Assembly: GCF_003116585.1 (NCBI RefSeq)
Contig: NZ_QEHM01000007.1
Coordinates: 124,001 to 188,000, forward strand
Direction: 5' to 3'
From: Albibacillus kandeliae
GTDB taxonomy: Bacteria > Pseudomonadota > Alphaproteobacteria > Rhodobacterales > Rhodobacteraceae
Length of the DNA stretch: 64,000 nt
Numbering within the stretch: position 1 is the first letter of the stretch; every line of letters begins with the position of its first letter. Below, one piece after another: positions 16,055-25,125 of this stretch. The notes beneath the pieces were generated by a model that worked only from the letters and a program-made list of their open reading frames with translations, was not told where the DNA came from and made no database searches. The translations under genes and the position numbers were made by a program.

Positions 16055-17410
16055 TCAGACCTCGGTGAACCGGGGCAGGGTCAGAGCGACGGTGGCCCCC
16101 CGGTTGGCCTGCGGATCGAGGCTGAGGAGGCCGCCGTGGGCCTCGATCAGGCTGCGCGCGACGGCGAGACCAAGCCCTGCGCCCCCGGTCGCCCGGTTGC
16201 GCGACCCCTCGCCACGGGTGAAGGGCTCCTGCAATGCCTCGCGCGCTTCGGGCGGGATGCCGGGGCCGTCGTCCTCGATCCGGACAAGGACGCTGTCGGT
16301 GGTGCCCTCCAGCCCGATGCGGGCGGCAGCGCCGTAGCGCACCGCGTTCTCGGTGAGGTTCAGCAGGATCCTGCGCAGCGCGAGCGGGTCGCCCAGAACG
16401 TAGAGCCCCTGTTCGGGCGTGCCGGGCAACAGGGAGACCGCCATGCCGCGCCCGGCCAGTTCAGCCGCCTCGGACCGGACCAGTTCAGCCATGTCGACCA
16501 GTTCGCGCAGATCCTCGCCGCTGCTGCCGCGCGCGGCGAGCAGGGCATCGTCGAGCAGGCGGGTCATGCTCTCGATGTCGGCGATGGCGCGGTCGCGCTG
16601 ATCGGGGTCTGGGATGGACTCGACCCGCAGGCGCAGGCGCGTGGTGAAGGTTCGGACATCGTGCGAGATGCCTCCGATCAGCGCCATGCGGGCCTGCAGA
16701 ACGGCGGCGAGCCGGGTCTGGAGCTGCGACAGGGCGCGGGCGAGGGCGCGGATCTCGTGGCTCTGGCGGCGGGTTTCGGGCAAAGGCACCGGCGCGCCGG
16801 AGAGGTCGATCCGCTCGGTCGCCCGCGCCAGTTCCGCGAGTGGCCGGGTTTCGCGCCAGAGGGTCCAGAGCGCAACCAGCGAGATCAGCGTGCCGACTGC
16901 ACCGGCCATCAACCCGACCGGGGTGCCGAGCCCGGTGACGATGGTGGGGCTGGCCGCTTCGATCACCAGCCGTTCGCCCGAGGTGAGGCCGATCTGGAGC
17001 GTCAGTAGCTTGCGGCGCTGCCAGTTCAGGTGGATCGGGTCGTCGGGCCGGGCCGCGCCGGGCTGGCGTGTCGCGGTGAAGGGATGGCCCGCGAGCGCCC
17101 CGGTGTAGCGGCGCATCAGTGTCTCGTCGGTCCGGGCCGGGGCGCCTGCCTGCAGGGTGCCCTCGGGCAGGAGGGTGAGCGAGAAGGCAGGTGTCTCCAA
17201 GGCTGCAAGCAATGTCTCGCGTTGATCCGGCGGCGTGTCCTCGACCAGCGTCACGATGGCGGCGATGCGCTCGGGCGCGGGCTCGTAACCGAAGATCGCC
17301 CCAGAGCCGCCGGTGTAGCCCGCGATGAGGAGGGCGAGCCACATGGCCAGCAGGGCGGCGACGAGGAAGGCGCCGAGCCTGCGGATCCGGGTGGGCGAGC
17401 GTGTGGCCAT
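16055..17410 (-). CDS. Sensor histidine kinase (EnvZ type)
   Basis: A 451-residue membrane kinase with two transmembrane segments (about residues 12-32 and 160-183), a periplasmic domain between them, a HAMP-like linker, a dimerisation domain with phospho-accepting His250, and an ATPase domain (N box LTENAVRYG, G1 DDGPGIP, G2 GGAGLGLAVARS). The H-box reads HDVRTFTTRLR where EnvZ-like kinases have HDLRTPLTRLR, so the conserved Pro is Phe. The ATG at 17410 lies one base past the response-regulator stop; an in-frame start at 17458 lies inside that gene. The likely targets are the divergent small protein and RND genes. Confidence 0.87.
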   Translation of the reverse strand: MATRSPTRIRRLGAFLVAALLAMWLALLIAGYTGGSGAIFGYEPAPERIAAIVTLVEDTPPDQRETLLAALETPAFSLTLLPEGTLQAGAPARTDETLMRRYTGALAGHPFTATRQPGAARPDDPIHLNWQRRKLLTLQIGLTSGERLVIEAASPTIVTGLGTPVGLMAGAVGTLISLVALWTLWRETRPLAELARATERIDLSGAPVPLPETRRQSHEIRALARALSQLQTRLAAVLQARMALIGGISHDVRTFTTRLRLRVESIPDPDQRDRAIADIESMTRLLDDALLAARGSSGEDLRELVDMAELVRSEAAELAGRGMAVSLLPGTPEQGLYVLGDPLALRRILLNLTENAVRYGAAARIGLEGTTDSVLVRIEDDGPGIPPEAREALQEPFTRGEGSRNRATGGAGLGLAVARSLIEAHGGLLSLDPQANRGATVALTLPRFTEV

Positions 17411-17411
17411 C

Positions 17412-18149
17412 TCAGGGCAGGGTCCGGACCACCTGTGTGAACAGGTAGCCACCGCCACGCACGGTCGAGATCAGCACCACGTCGGGGCTTGCCGCCGCGA
17501 GCTTGCGGCGCAGGCGCGAGATCAGCACGTCGATGGTGCGGTCGAAGGGATCGGCGCTGCGGCCGCTGACCGCGTCGATGAGCTGGTCGCGCGACAACAG
17601 CCTGCGGGGGCGCCGCACGAAAGTTGCCAGCAGGTCGAACTCGGCGCTCGTCAGGGTGACGGGCAGGCCGGCGGTATCGCGCAGATCGCGGCCGTCGAGG
17701 TCGATCACGAAGCGGTCGAAGGCAAAGGTCTTGCGCGCCTCGGATTCGGGCGAAGCACCCATCCGCGAACGACGCAGCAGGGCCCGGATGCGGGCGACCA
17801 GCTCGCGGGGAGCGAAGGGTTTGACGAGATAATCGTCGGCACCGAGTTCCAGCCCCAGAACGCGGTCGATCTCGTCCCCGCGCGCGGTGAGCATCAGGAT
17901 CGGGACAGCGGAATGCGCCCGGATCCTGCGGCAGAGCGAGAGCCCGCTCTCGCCGGGCAGCATGACGTCGAGGATCAGGAGGTCGGGATCGCCTTGGGCA
18001 AGCTGTGCCTCTGCCTGCGCGGTGTCGGCGGCGGTCGTGACTCGGAACCCCTCGGTCTCGAGCAGGGCGGCGACCAGTGCGCTGATCTCGGGGTCGTCCT
18101 CGACGACCAGCAGGGTGTCGGCCGGGGCCGGGGCGGGGCGGGGTTCCAT
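17412..18149 (-). CDS. OmpR-family response regulator
   Basis: A 245-residue regulator with a receiver domain (acidic pair Glu17-Asp18-Asp19, phospho-acceptor Asp61 in LILDVMLPGESG, Lys in DDYLVKPFAP) and a C-terminal winged helix with GRSADPFDRTIDVLISRLRRKL and VRGGGYLF. It is the first gene of a two-gene unit with the kinase. I chose the ATG at 18149; an in-frame ATG at 18188 would add 13 residues rich in Pro and Ala. The 145-base gap to the divergent Cys-rich gene contains CGACATGTTTCGACA near 18208, a short direct repeat of the kind OmpR-type regulators bind, but this is weak. Confidence 0.88.
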   Translation of the reverse strand: MEPRPAPAPADTLLVVEDDPEISALVAALLETEGFRVTTAADTAQAEAQLAQGDPDLLILDVMLPGESGLSLCRRIRAHSAVPILMLTARGDEIDRVLGLELGADDYLVKPFAPRELVARIRALLRRSRMGASPESEARKTFAFDRFVIDLDGRDLRDTAGLPVTLTSAEFDLLATFVRRPRRLLSRDQLIDAVSGRSADPFDRTIDVLISRLRRKLAAASPDVVLISTVRGGGYLFTQVVRTLP

Positions 18150-18294
18150 GTCCGCAGTCTCGGCAATCGGTCGGGGCGGCGCAATCAAATCCGCCGCCGT
18201 TTACAAAACGACATGTTTCGACACGGGCGGTTCAACGCGGGTTCACGAGAGGGTTCCAGACATGCAGGACCAGAACCATCCAGAGGACCCCGCC

Positions 18295-18540
18295 ATGCTC
18301 CGCTCCGCCATTCTGATCGTTGCGCTTGCCATCTGCGCCACCACCGCCACCGCCCAGACCCTGACCAAGAGCCAGAGACTCGAGCTGAAACAGAACTGCG
18401 GCGCCGACATCAAGCGGCTGTGTACCGGCGTCAAGGCGGGCGAGGGGCGGTTGGCCCAGTGCATCCGCGACAAGCGCGAGGCAGTCAGCCCGGCCTGCGC
18501 CAAGACGGTGGACGAACTGCTGCCGCAGGCCAAGGGCTGA
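18295..18540 (+). CDS. Small secreted Cys-rich repeat protein
   Basis: An 81-residue protein with a clear signal peptide (cleavage after TATAQ, about residue 21) and four cysteines in the mature part at positions 35, 43, 56 and 68, in the CGADIKRLC...C...C pattern of the short cysteine-rich repeat family (PF00839-like). These small periplasmic proteins are common in Proteobacteria and have no settled role. AGAGGACC lies before the ATG at 18295; an earlier in-frame ATG at 18262 is less well supported. It precedes the RND efflux genes by 29 bases and diverges from the two-component system, so all may respond to the same envelope signal. Confidence 0.75.
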   Translation: MLRSAILIVALAICATTATAQTLTKSQRLELKQNCGADIKRLCTGVKAGEGRLAQCIRDKREAVSPACAKTVDELLPQAKG

Positions 18541-18569
18541 GGCGCGGAGCAGGCCAGAGTCCAGACCCG

Positions 18570-19673
18570 ATGACGCAGGTTCGCTTTCGGCCCCGATGGG
18601 CCCTGTTCGCCGCGCTGTGCGCGCTTGTTCTCCTTGCCCGGCCCGTTGCCGCCGCCGAGGAGGTGCGGACCGTCGTGCCGACGGTTGCGCCTGCGTCGCG
18701 CGCGCTGAGCGAGGTGGGACTGGTCAAGGCGGCCAGCAGCGTCGACCTCGTCGCGCGGGTCAGCGGAACGCTGGAACAGATCGCCTACCGCGACGGGGAG
18801 CCGGTGGAGCAGGGCGCGCTGCTGTTCGTCATCGAGCCTGCGCCCTACCGTGCGGCGCTGAAGCAGGCCGAGGCGGCTGTGACCAAGGCGCAGGCGACGC
18901 TGGACAACGCGCAGGCCAGCCTCGAGCGCGATCTCAAGCTGAATTCGAACAGCATCGCCAAGGCGCAGATCGACGCGGTGCGCACCCAGCGGGACGAGGC
19001 GCGCGCGCAGCTTGCTTCGGCCGAGGCGCAGCGGGACGCGGCCGAGATCAACCTTGGCTACACCGAGATCAGGGCGCCCTTTGACGGATACGTCAGCGCC
19101 CATCTTGCGGATGTGGGCGCGCTGGTGGGGCAGGGCGGCGTGACGACGCTGGCAACCATCGTCCAGCTCGACCCTGCCAAGGTGACCTTTGCCATTCCCG
19201 ATACCGACATGCTGCGCCTGCGCGACGTGGGCAAGGCGCGGGGCCTCACCCGAAAGGACCTGTCCGACATCGTGGTCGAGGCGCGGACGCGCGAGGGGGA
19301 GGATCCCTTGATCGGCAGCATCGACTATGTGGCGCCGCTGACCAATGCCGCGACCGGCACACTCTCGGTGCGGGCGGTCTTTCCCAATCCTGACCGGGTG
19401 CTGTTGCCGGGCCTCTTCGTGCGGCTCCGCATTCCTTACGAGACCGTGGCCGACGCGCTCTACCTGCCAGACGCGGCCATCGGCTCGGACCAGGGCGGCA
19501 GCTATGTGCTGGCGGTCGGATCGGATGGCCTCGTGCAGCGGGTCGATGTCACGCTCGGCGTGAGGGGCGAGGCCGGGCAGGAGGTGAAGGGTTCGCTTGG
19601 TAATACGGCTCGGGTAGTCGCCAACGTCATGTCGGGGGCCAGGCCCGGCGACATCATCAACGCGGTGGAGTAG
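18570..19673 (+). CDS. RND efflux periplasmic adaptor (membrane fusion protein)
   Basis: A 367-residue adaptor of the AcrA/MdtA type. It starts with a signal peptide or N-terminal anchor (about residues 8-28), then a lipoyl half-motif (SVDLVARVSGTLEQIAYRDG), a helical hairpin rich in Ala/Gln/Lys at about residues 90-150, the second lipoyl half (LGYTEIRAPFDGYVS) and a beta-barrel region. It links the inner-membrane pump to an outer-membrane channel. The pump gene follows after five bases. No TolC-type gene is encoded in the window, so the channel must come from elsewhere. Confidence 0.88.
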   Translation: MTQVRFRPRWALFAALCALVLLARPVAAAEEVRTVVPTVAPASRALSEVGLVKAASSVDLVARVSGTLEQIAYRDGEPVEQGALLFVIEPAPYRAALKQAEAAVTKAQATLDNAQASLERDLKLNSNSIAKAQIDAVRTQRDEARAQLASAEAQRDAAEINLGYTEIRAPFDGYVSAHLADVGALVGQGGVTTLATIVQLDPAKVTFAIPDTDMLRLRDVGKARGLTRKDLSDIVVEARTREGEDPLIGSIDYVAPLTNAATGTLSVRAVFPNPDRVLLPGLFVRLRIPYETVADALYLPDAAIGSDQGGSYVLAVGSDGLVQRVDVTLGVRGEAGQEVKGSLGNTARVVANVMSGARPGDIINAVE

Positions 19674-19678
19674 GGCCT

Positions 19679-22600
19679 TTGTTCGCACGTTTCTTCATCC
19701 GGCGTCCGGTTCTGGCCAATGTCATCGCGCTGCTGACCATGCTGATCGGCGCGGTGTCCTTCTTTCGCCTGCCGATTGCGCAGTACCCCGACATCACCCC
19801 GCCGACGATCCAGGTCTCGGTGCGCTTTCCCGGCGCGAGCGCGGCGATGGTGATGGAGACGGTCGGGCTGCCCATCGAGCAGCAGGTGAATGGCGTGGCG
19901 GGCATGATCTACATGCAGTCCACCAGCACCGGCGACGGGGTCTACAGCCTGACCGTGACCTTCGCCATCGGGACCGATGCGGACCAGGCCCAGATCCTTG
20001 TGCAGAACAGGGTCGACGCGGCGACCGCGCTGCTTCCCTCCTCGGTGCAGACGCAGGGCGTGACCGTTGGCAAGCGGTCGACCGCGATCCTCGAGTTCGT
20101 CACGCTGTCGGGGGCGGATCCCAAGTACGACAGCCTGTTCCTTGCCAACTACGCACGCATCAACCTCGCGGACGAACTGGCGCGAGTGCCGGGGGTCGGC
20201 GGGGTTTCGATCCTCGGGGCGGGGGACTACGCCATGCGTATCTGGCTCGACGCCGAGCGGATGCGGGTGCTCAACCTCTCGCCCTCGGACGTGTCGAACG
20301 CGATCAAGGCGCAGAGCCAGACGGTTTCGGCGGGGCAGGTCGGCATGCCACCGGTGGCGACGGGGCAGGGGTTTCAGAGACCGATCGTGATCGACGGGCG
20401 GCTGAACGACGTGCAGGGGTTCGAGAACGTCGTGGTGAAGAGCGACCTGGCGAGCGGCACGGTGACCCGGCTGCGGGACATCGCCCGGATCGAGCTGGGG
20501 TCCAAGAGCTATGGGCAGGTGTTCCGGGTGAACGGACGTGCCTCGGCGGCACTGGCGATCAGCCAGTTGCCGGAGGCCAACGCGCTGGACGTGGCGCGGG
20601 CGGTCGATGCGCGGATGGAGGACCTCGCAAAGGACTTCCCGCCGGGGCTTGGCTACGACGTTCCCTTCAATACCACGCTGTTCGTCGATGCGGCGGTCGA
20701 GCAGGTCTGGCACACGCTGGTCGAGGCCTTCGTGATCGTGCTGGTGGTGATCCTGCTCTTCCTGCAGGACTGGCGCGCGACGCTGGTGCCGGCGACGACG
20801 GTGCCGGTAACACTGGTGGGCGCCTTCGCGGTGATGGCCGTCATGGGGTTCACGGTGAACATGTCCACGCTGTTTGCGCTGGTGCTTGCCATCGGGATCG
20901 TGGTGGACGACGCCATCGTGGTGGTCGAGGGTGCCGCAGAGAAGTTGCGCCCGGGCGTTTCGGGCCCGGATGCGGCAGAGGCGGCGATGCACGAACTGTT
21001 CGGCCCGATCATCGGCATCACGCTGGTGCTGCTGGCGGTGTTCCTTCCCGCGGCCTTCCTCCCGGGGCTGACCGGCGAGCTCTACAAGCAGTTCGCGCTG
21101 GTGATCGCCGCGACCGCGCTGATCAGTGCGGTCAACGCGATCACGCTCAAGCCGGTGCAGGCGGCGCAGTGGATGAAGCCGCTGGCCCCGCCGGAAAAGC
21201 GCAACGCCGTGTTCCGGGGGTTCGCGCGGTTCGAGGCGTGGATGGAGCGGGTCTACATGCGGATCCTGCCGCGCGTGCTGCGCTGGCGCATCGCGGTCTG
21301 CGTGCTGGCGGTGGGGCTGATGGGGCTGGGGTTTACGGGGCTGCAGAAGGTGCCGGGCGGGTTTCTCCCGATCGAGGATCAGGGCTACTTTGTCGCTTCC
21401 GTCTCGCTGCCGCCCGGTGCCTCGCTGGAGCGGACCGATGCGGCGCTGCTGGAGGTGGTGCGGCGGCTGGACGGGACCGAAGGCATCGCCAATGTCATCA
21501 CGGTTGCCGGGGTTTCGCTGCTGAACGGCAATGCCTCGCTGTCCAATGCCGGGGCCGTTTACATCGTCCTGACCCCGTGGGAGGAGCGCGGCAAGGACCA
21601 CGGCCTGCTGCCGATGTACCTGCATCTGAACGAGGTGCTCTCGGATCTGCCCGACGGGTCGGCACTGGTGGTGCCGCCGCCCCCGATGCAGGGTGTGGGC
21701 AGCGCGGCGGGCGCGCAGATGATGCTGACGCTGCAGGGCGGGAGCACCGATTTCGCCCGCTTGTCGGAGACCGTCGACGATTTCACCACGCGGCTGCGGC
21801 AAGACCCGCGCATCGGCAACATCAACGTCGCCTCGGCCACCGATGCACCCCAGATCATACTGGACGTGGACCGCGACAAGTCGGCGCTGATGGGGGTGAA
21901 CGTCTCGGACGTGTTCTCGGCGCTGTCCGGCTATCTCGGGTCCAGTTTCGTCAACCAGTTCACTCGCTTCGGCCAGACGTTTCAGGTCTACATTCAGGCG
22001 GAGGGCGACACCCGCGCGATGGCGGAGGGGATCGGGCGGCTGAGCGTCGCGAATGCCTCGGGCGAGATGGTCCCGCTTGCGAGCCTTGTTCATCTGAGCG
22101 AGGGCTCGGGTCCGGCGCTCGCCACGCTCTACAATCTGCGTCCGGCGGTGCAGCTGCTGGTGCAGCCCCAGCGTGGGGTCAGCACGGGCACGGTGATGGA
22201 GATCATGGAGGCGGCCGCGGCCGACCTGCCGGCGGGCTTCGGGACCGAATGGACCGGTCTATCCTTTCAGGAGGAGATTGCGGGAAACCAGGTCTATTTC
22301 GCCTTCGCGCTGGCGCTGGTGCTGGTCTACCTGCTGCTGGCCGGGCAGTACGAAAGCTGGCTCGGGCCGCTGCCGGTGATCCTCTCGGTGCCTATCGCGC
22401 TGACCGGGACCGTCGGGGTCCTGCTGGCGCTCGGCTTGCAGAATACGCTCTACACGCAGATCGGGATCGTCCTGCTGATTGCGCTGGCGGCCAAGAATGC
22501 CATCCTGATCGTGGAGTATGCCCGCGACATGCGCATCCATCACGGCAAGTCGCTGATCGACGCGGCGCTGGCGGCGGGCGAGCGGCGGCTGCGGCCCATC

Positions 22601-22822
22601 GTGATGACCTCGCTTGCCTTCATTCTCGGGATGCTGCCGCTTGTGCTGTCGAGCGGTGCCGGGGCGAACGCGTCGAAATCCATCGGGATATCGGTGATCA
22701 GCGGGATGCTGGTTTCGACGGTGCTGGGCCTTTTCGTGGTGCCCGCGATGTTCGTGGTGGTCCGGCAGGTGGAGGAGCGGCTGGCGCGGCGCGGTCGCGC
22801 CCACGCCAGCCACGAGAGCTGA
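19679..22822 (+). CDS. RND multidrug efflux inner-membrane pump (HAE1/AcrB type)
   Basis: A 1047-residue pump, full length for the AcrB family, with 12 transmembrane segments and two large periplasmic loops. The proton-relay residues are visible: the Asp-Asp pair in GIVVDDAIVVVE and the Lys in ALAAKNAILIVEYARD. The start is TTG at 19679, giving the classic FARFFIRRPVLANVIAL N-terminus, with GGAG eight bases upstream. It exports hydrophobic or amphiphilic compounds, possibly aromatic substrates or intermediates of the neighbouring pathways. It is co-transcribed with the adaptor and probably controlled by the divergent two-component system. Confidence 0.92.
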   Translation: MFARFFIRRPVLANVIALLTMLIGAVSFFRLPIAQYPDITPPTIQVSVRFPGASAAMVMETVGLPIEQQVNGVAGMIYMQSTSTGDGVYSLTVTFAIGTDADQAQILVQNRVDAATALLPSSVQTQGVTVGKRSTAILEFVTLSGADPKYDSLFLANYARINLADELARVPGVGGVSILGAGDYAMRIWLDAERMRVLNLSPSDVSNAIKAQSQTVSAGQVGMPPVATGQGFQRPIVIDGRLNDVQGFENVVVKSDLASGTVTRLRDIARIELGSKSYGQVFRVNGRASAALAISQLPEANALDVARAVDARMEDLAKDFPPGLGYDVPFNTTLFVDAAVEQVWHTLVEAFVIVLVVILLFLQDWRATLVPATTVPVTLVGAFAVMAVMGFTVNMSTLFALVLAIGIVVDDAIVVVEGAAEKLRPGVSGPDAAEAAMHELFGPIIGITLVLLAVFLPAAFLPGLTGELYKQFALVIAATALISAVNAITLKPVQAAQWMKPLAPPEKRNAVFRGFARFEAWMERVYMRILPRVLRWRIAVCVLAVGLMGLGFTGLQKVPGGFLPIEDQGYFVASVSLPPGASLERTDAALLEVVRRLDGTEGIANVITVAGVSLLNGNASLSNAGAVYIVLTPWEERGKDHGLLPMYLHLNEVLSDLPDGSALVVPPPPMQGVGSAAGAQMMLTLQGGSTDFARLSETVDDFTTRLRQDPRIGNINVASATDAPQIILDVDRDKSALMGVNVSDVFSALSGYLGSSFVNQFTRFGQTFQVYIQAEGDTRAMAEGIGRLSVANASGEMVPLASLVHLSEGSGPALATLYNLRPAVQLLVQPQRGVSTGTVMEIMEAAAADLPAGFGTEWTGLSFQEEIAGNQVYFAFALALVLVYLLLAGQYESWLGPLPVILSVPIALTGTVGVLLALGLQNTLYTQIGIVLLIALAAKNAILIVEYARDMRIHHGKSLIDAALAAGERRLRPIVMTSLAFILGMLPLVLSSGAGANASKSIGISVISGMLVSTVLGLFVVPAMFVVVRQVEERLARRGRAHASHES

Positions 22823-22831
22823 GAGCGGGAA

Positions 22832-22859
22832 CGCCCGGACCGGGGAACCGGACCGGGCG
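22832..22859. terminator. GC-rich hairpin between convergent genes
   Basis: An inverted repeat CGCCCGGACCGG / CCGGACCGGGCG with a GGAA loop and a single A-A mismatch lies between the RND stop and the convergent transporter stop. No T-run follows on either strand, so it may be a weak or Rho-assisted bidirectional terminator. Confidence 0.45.
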
Positions 22860-22868
22860 CCGCAATAC

Positions 22869-24173
22869 CTAGGCGATCAGGGTGAAGACCGCAGCGATGG
22901 CGATGCCGGAGATGGCGAGCCAGATCAGCAGGTAGCCCATGATGTCGCGGGCGGAGAGACCGGCAACGCCGAGGAGCGGCAGCGCCCAGAACGGCTGGAT
23001 CTGGTTGGTCCAGCCGTCACCCCATGCGAAGGCCATGATCGTGTGCGCCGGGTTGGCGCCGAGCGCCGCCGCGGCTTCCATCATCACCGGACCCTGGATC
23101 GCCCACTGGCCGCCGCCCGAGGGGATGAAGAAGTTCACCACACCTGCGCAGAGGAAGGTCAGGACCGGGAAGGTTTCCGGCGTCGCGATCGAGATGATCG
23201 CGTCGGAGAACTGGGTCACGAGGCCCGAGCCGGTCATCATCCCGGCGATCCCGGCGTAAAGCGGGAACTGGATGATGATGCCTGAGGCCGCGCGCACGGC
23301 CTGATTGGTCACCGCGACATAGGCCGCGGGGCTGCGGTGCAGCACGAGACCGAGGGCGAGGAAGATCAGGATCCAGCTGTTCAGGGTGACCGAGAAGGAG
23401 CCGTTCACCATCTGGATGATCACGTAGGCGGCGGCCAGAAGGCCGAGGATCAGCGTGGGCAGGCGGCTGTGTTCCAGCCGGTCCGAAGGGGTCATGTCGG
23501 CAGGGGCCGGACGCGGCGCGAGCTCGTCGTCGGCCTCGCCCTCGAACTTGACGATCTTCTCGGGCTGTTTCTGGAACATGAAGAAGATGACCAGCAGGAC
23601 CAGCAGGAGCAGGGTCAGCAGGATGTTCCACCAGGCGTAGAGCGTTTCGGACACGGGCACGATGCCGATGGCCTGCTCCATGAAGTGACCGGGCGTGGCG
23701 ATGACCAGCGGGATCGAGGAGGAGGGGCCGCGCACCAGTTCACCGCCATATGCGGCGGCGACGATCAGCGGGAAGTGGACGTGAACCCGGCGGCCCATTT
23801 CACGGGCGAGGATCGCACCCGCGACCATGCCGAAACCCCAGTTGAGGTAGTAGCAGACGAAGCTGGTGATGATGGTGATGGCAAGCGCCTGGCGCATGTT
23901 GCCCGCCTTGCGGGTCAGCGCCGAGAGCATGGCCTGAACCGGCGGGGTCATGGCCAGCACGTAGCCGGTGACCAGCACGAGGACCATCTGCATGGCAAAG
24001 GTAAAGAGCTTGGCAAAGCCGTCGCCCCAGAAGCCGGCCATGGCAACGGGCGACTGGCCCGCCATGCCCATGCCGAGCAGGAACACGATGAAGGTCAGGA
24101 TCAGGGCCAGCACGAAGGCGCTTGGCAGGTAGCGCTGCACGATGCGCACGGAAAAATTGGTAATCGCTTCCAC
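22869..24173 (-). CDS. atoE: Short-chain fatty acid transporter (AtoE family)
   Basis: A 434-residue, about 12-helix membrane protein that matches AtoE: WGDGFAKLFTFAMQM, NWGFGMVAGAILARE, FFIPSGGGQWAIQGP and QPFWALPLLGVAGL are family signatures. AtoE-type proteins import short-chain fatty acids such as acetoacetate or butyrate. The start is taken as GTG at 24173, with AGGAGA ten bases upstream; the frame is open further upstream but lacks a ribosome binding site. It stands alone, with no thiolase or CoA-transferase genes beside it, so its physiological substrate is not clear from context. Confidence 0.85.
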   Translation of the reverse strand: MEAITNFSVRIVQRYLPSAFVLALILTFIVFLLGMGMAGQSPVAMAGFWGDGFAKLFTFAMQMVLVLVTGYVLAMTPPVQAMLSALTRKAGNMRQALAITIITSFVCYYLNWGFGMVAGAILAREMGRRVHVHFPLIVAAAYGGELVRGPSSSIPLVIATPGHFMEQAIGIVPVSETLYAWWNILLTLLLLVLLVIFFMFQKQPEKIVKFEGEADDELAPRPAPADMTPSDRLEHSRLPTLILGLLAAAYVIIQMVNGSFSVTLNSWILIFLALGLVLHRSPAAYVAVTNQAVRAASGIIIQFPLYAGIAGMMTGSGLVTQFSDAIISIATPETFPVLTFLCAGVVNFFIPSGGGQWAIQGPVMMEAAAALGANPAHTIMAFAWGDGWTNQIQPFWALPLLGVAGLSARDIMGYLLIWLAISGIAIAAVFTLIA

Positions 24174-24643
24174 GGGAATTGGGTCTCCTATGCGATAGAG
24201 AACCGTTCGGCAGCGCCTGCGGAGGAGTCCGGAAATGTCCGTGCCTCGGCACGACACGGGGGTCGGCTGCCGGGTGGGACACCAGGAAAGCTGCGGGGGG
24301 TCTCTGTTGTTCTAGTCGATGTCCAGTGATTGGGCTGGGTCGGCCGCTGGCCAGCGGCTTACGGTGACAGCCGATAGACCATGGTTCACGGGTGAACAAG
24401 GCGCCGAGGGCGCGGTTGACCGGAAAATCGAACCCGGTTCGGGTGCTTTTTTGCGCTGTTCCCTGTGCCGGACCGCACAGAGGTTGCCTAAGGGGAAGGT
24501 ACAGGCGCATCCGGCCCGGTGCGGGGCGACCTGTTCGGAGCCCTTGCCCGCGACCCGGAGATGCCCGACAAGGGGCTGGACTGCCGATTGCCGGGACGAC
24601 CCCGGGCGATAGGCTACGCTGATGTTCTCACCGGAGTAGACTG
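24174..24643. other. 470-base intergenic region with several hairpins
   Basis: No convincing coding frame is seen. The region holds a perfect 16-bp palindrome GCCGCTGGCCAGCGGC (24343-24358), an operator-like GTTCAC-GG-GTGAAC (24384-24397), small hairpins near 24402-24414 and 24463-24480, and a terminator-like stem with six T on the plus strand at 24431-24452. It probably contains the promoters for the atoE-like gene (minus) and the VOC gene (plus), and perhaps a small RNA. Confidence 0.5.
24343..24452 (+). ncRNA. Candidate small RNA or attenuated leader ending in a terminator
   Basis: Successive hairpins (24343-24358, 24384-24397, about 24402-24414) lead to ACCCG-gtt-CGGGT followed by GC and six T (24432-24452) on the plus strand. 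No plus-strand gene ends nearby that would need this terminator: the upstream gene is on the other strand and the next plus gene starts 190 bases later. A short independent transcript or a leader attenuator for the VOC gene are both possible. I do not recognise a known RNA family. Confidence 0.3.
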
Positions 24644-25057
24644 ATGAAGTCCCTGTTTCACCTGGCCATCCACATTACCGACCTCGACGAGGCGCGGGCC
24701 TTTTACGGCGGCGTGCTTGGGTGCAAGGAGGGCCGCAGCACCGAGACCTGGGTCGATTTCGATTTCTTCGGTCACCAGCTGTCGCTGCACCTCGGCGAAC
24801 CCTTCAAGACGACCCGCAGCGGCAAGGTGGGCGATCATATGGTGATGATGCCCCACATGGGCGCGGTCCTGCCGCTGGAGGATTGGCTGGCGCTGGCCGA
24901 CCGGCTGGAGGAGAAGGGCGTTGCCTTTGACATTCCGCCAGTGGTCCGGTTCGAGGGGGAACCGGGCGAACAGCGCACCATGTTCTTCTTTGACCCGTCC
25001 GGAAACCCCATCGAGATCAAGGGGTTCCGTGACTTCGCCTCGGTCTACGCAAGCTGA
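24644..25057 (+). CDS. VOC-family (glyoxalase-type) protein
   Basis: A 137-residue single-domain VOC protein. Likely metal ligands are His6 in LFHLAIHITD, a His in FGHQLSLHLG and a Glu in NPIEIKGF. The segment DPSGNPIEIKGF is the usual C-terminal VOC motif. Single-domain members form dimers and include glyoxalases, fosfomycin-resistance enzymes and dioxygenases; nothing here fixes the reaction. GGAG precedes the ATG by several bases. It is isolated on the plus strand, facing a cupin gene across a strong hairpin. Confidence 0.75.
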   Translation: MKSLFHLAIHITDLDEARAFYGGVLGCKEGRSTETWVDFDFFGHQLSLHLGEPFKTTRSGKVGDHMVMMPHMGAVLPLEDWLALADRLEEKGVAFDIPPVVRFEGEPGEQRTMFFFDPSGNPIEIKGFRDFASVYAS

Positions 25058-25078
25058 GGCGCGCTGACTGGCGTTGAA

Positions 25079-25107
25079 GGGGAGGCATGGTAGAGCCATG
25101 CCTCCCC
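25079..25107. terminator. Perfect 12-bp stem between convergent genes
   Basis: GGGGAGGCATGG, loop TAGAG, then CCATGCCTCCCC forms a perfect 12-bp stem between the VOC stop (25057) and the cupin stop (25126). There is only a short T-rich tail on either side, so it probably serves as a bidirectional terminator. Confidence 0.65.
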
Positions 25108-25125
25108 GGCTTTAGGCGATGCCGA

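Noticed and set aside
19502-22093. Very long open frame (over 860 codons) antisense to the RND pump
   Set aside because: It mirrors the codon bias of the pump gene, gives a His/Arg/Pro-rich product without any domain, and the sense gene is a clear full-length AcrB-type pump.
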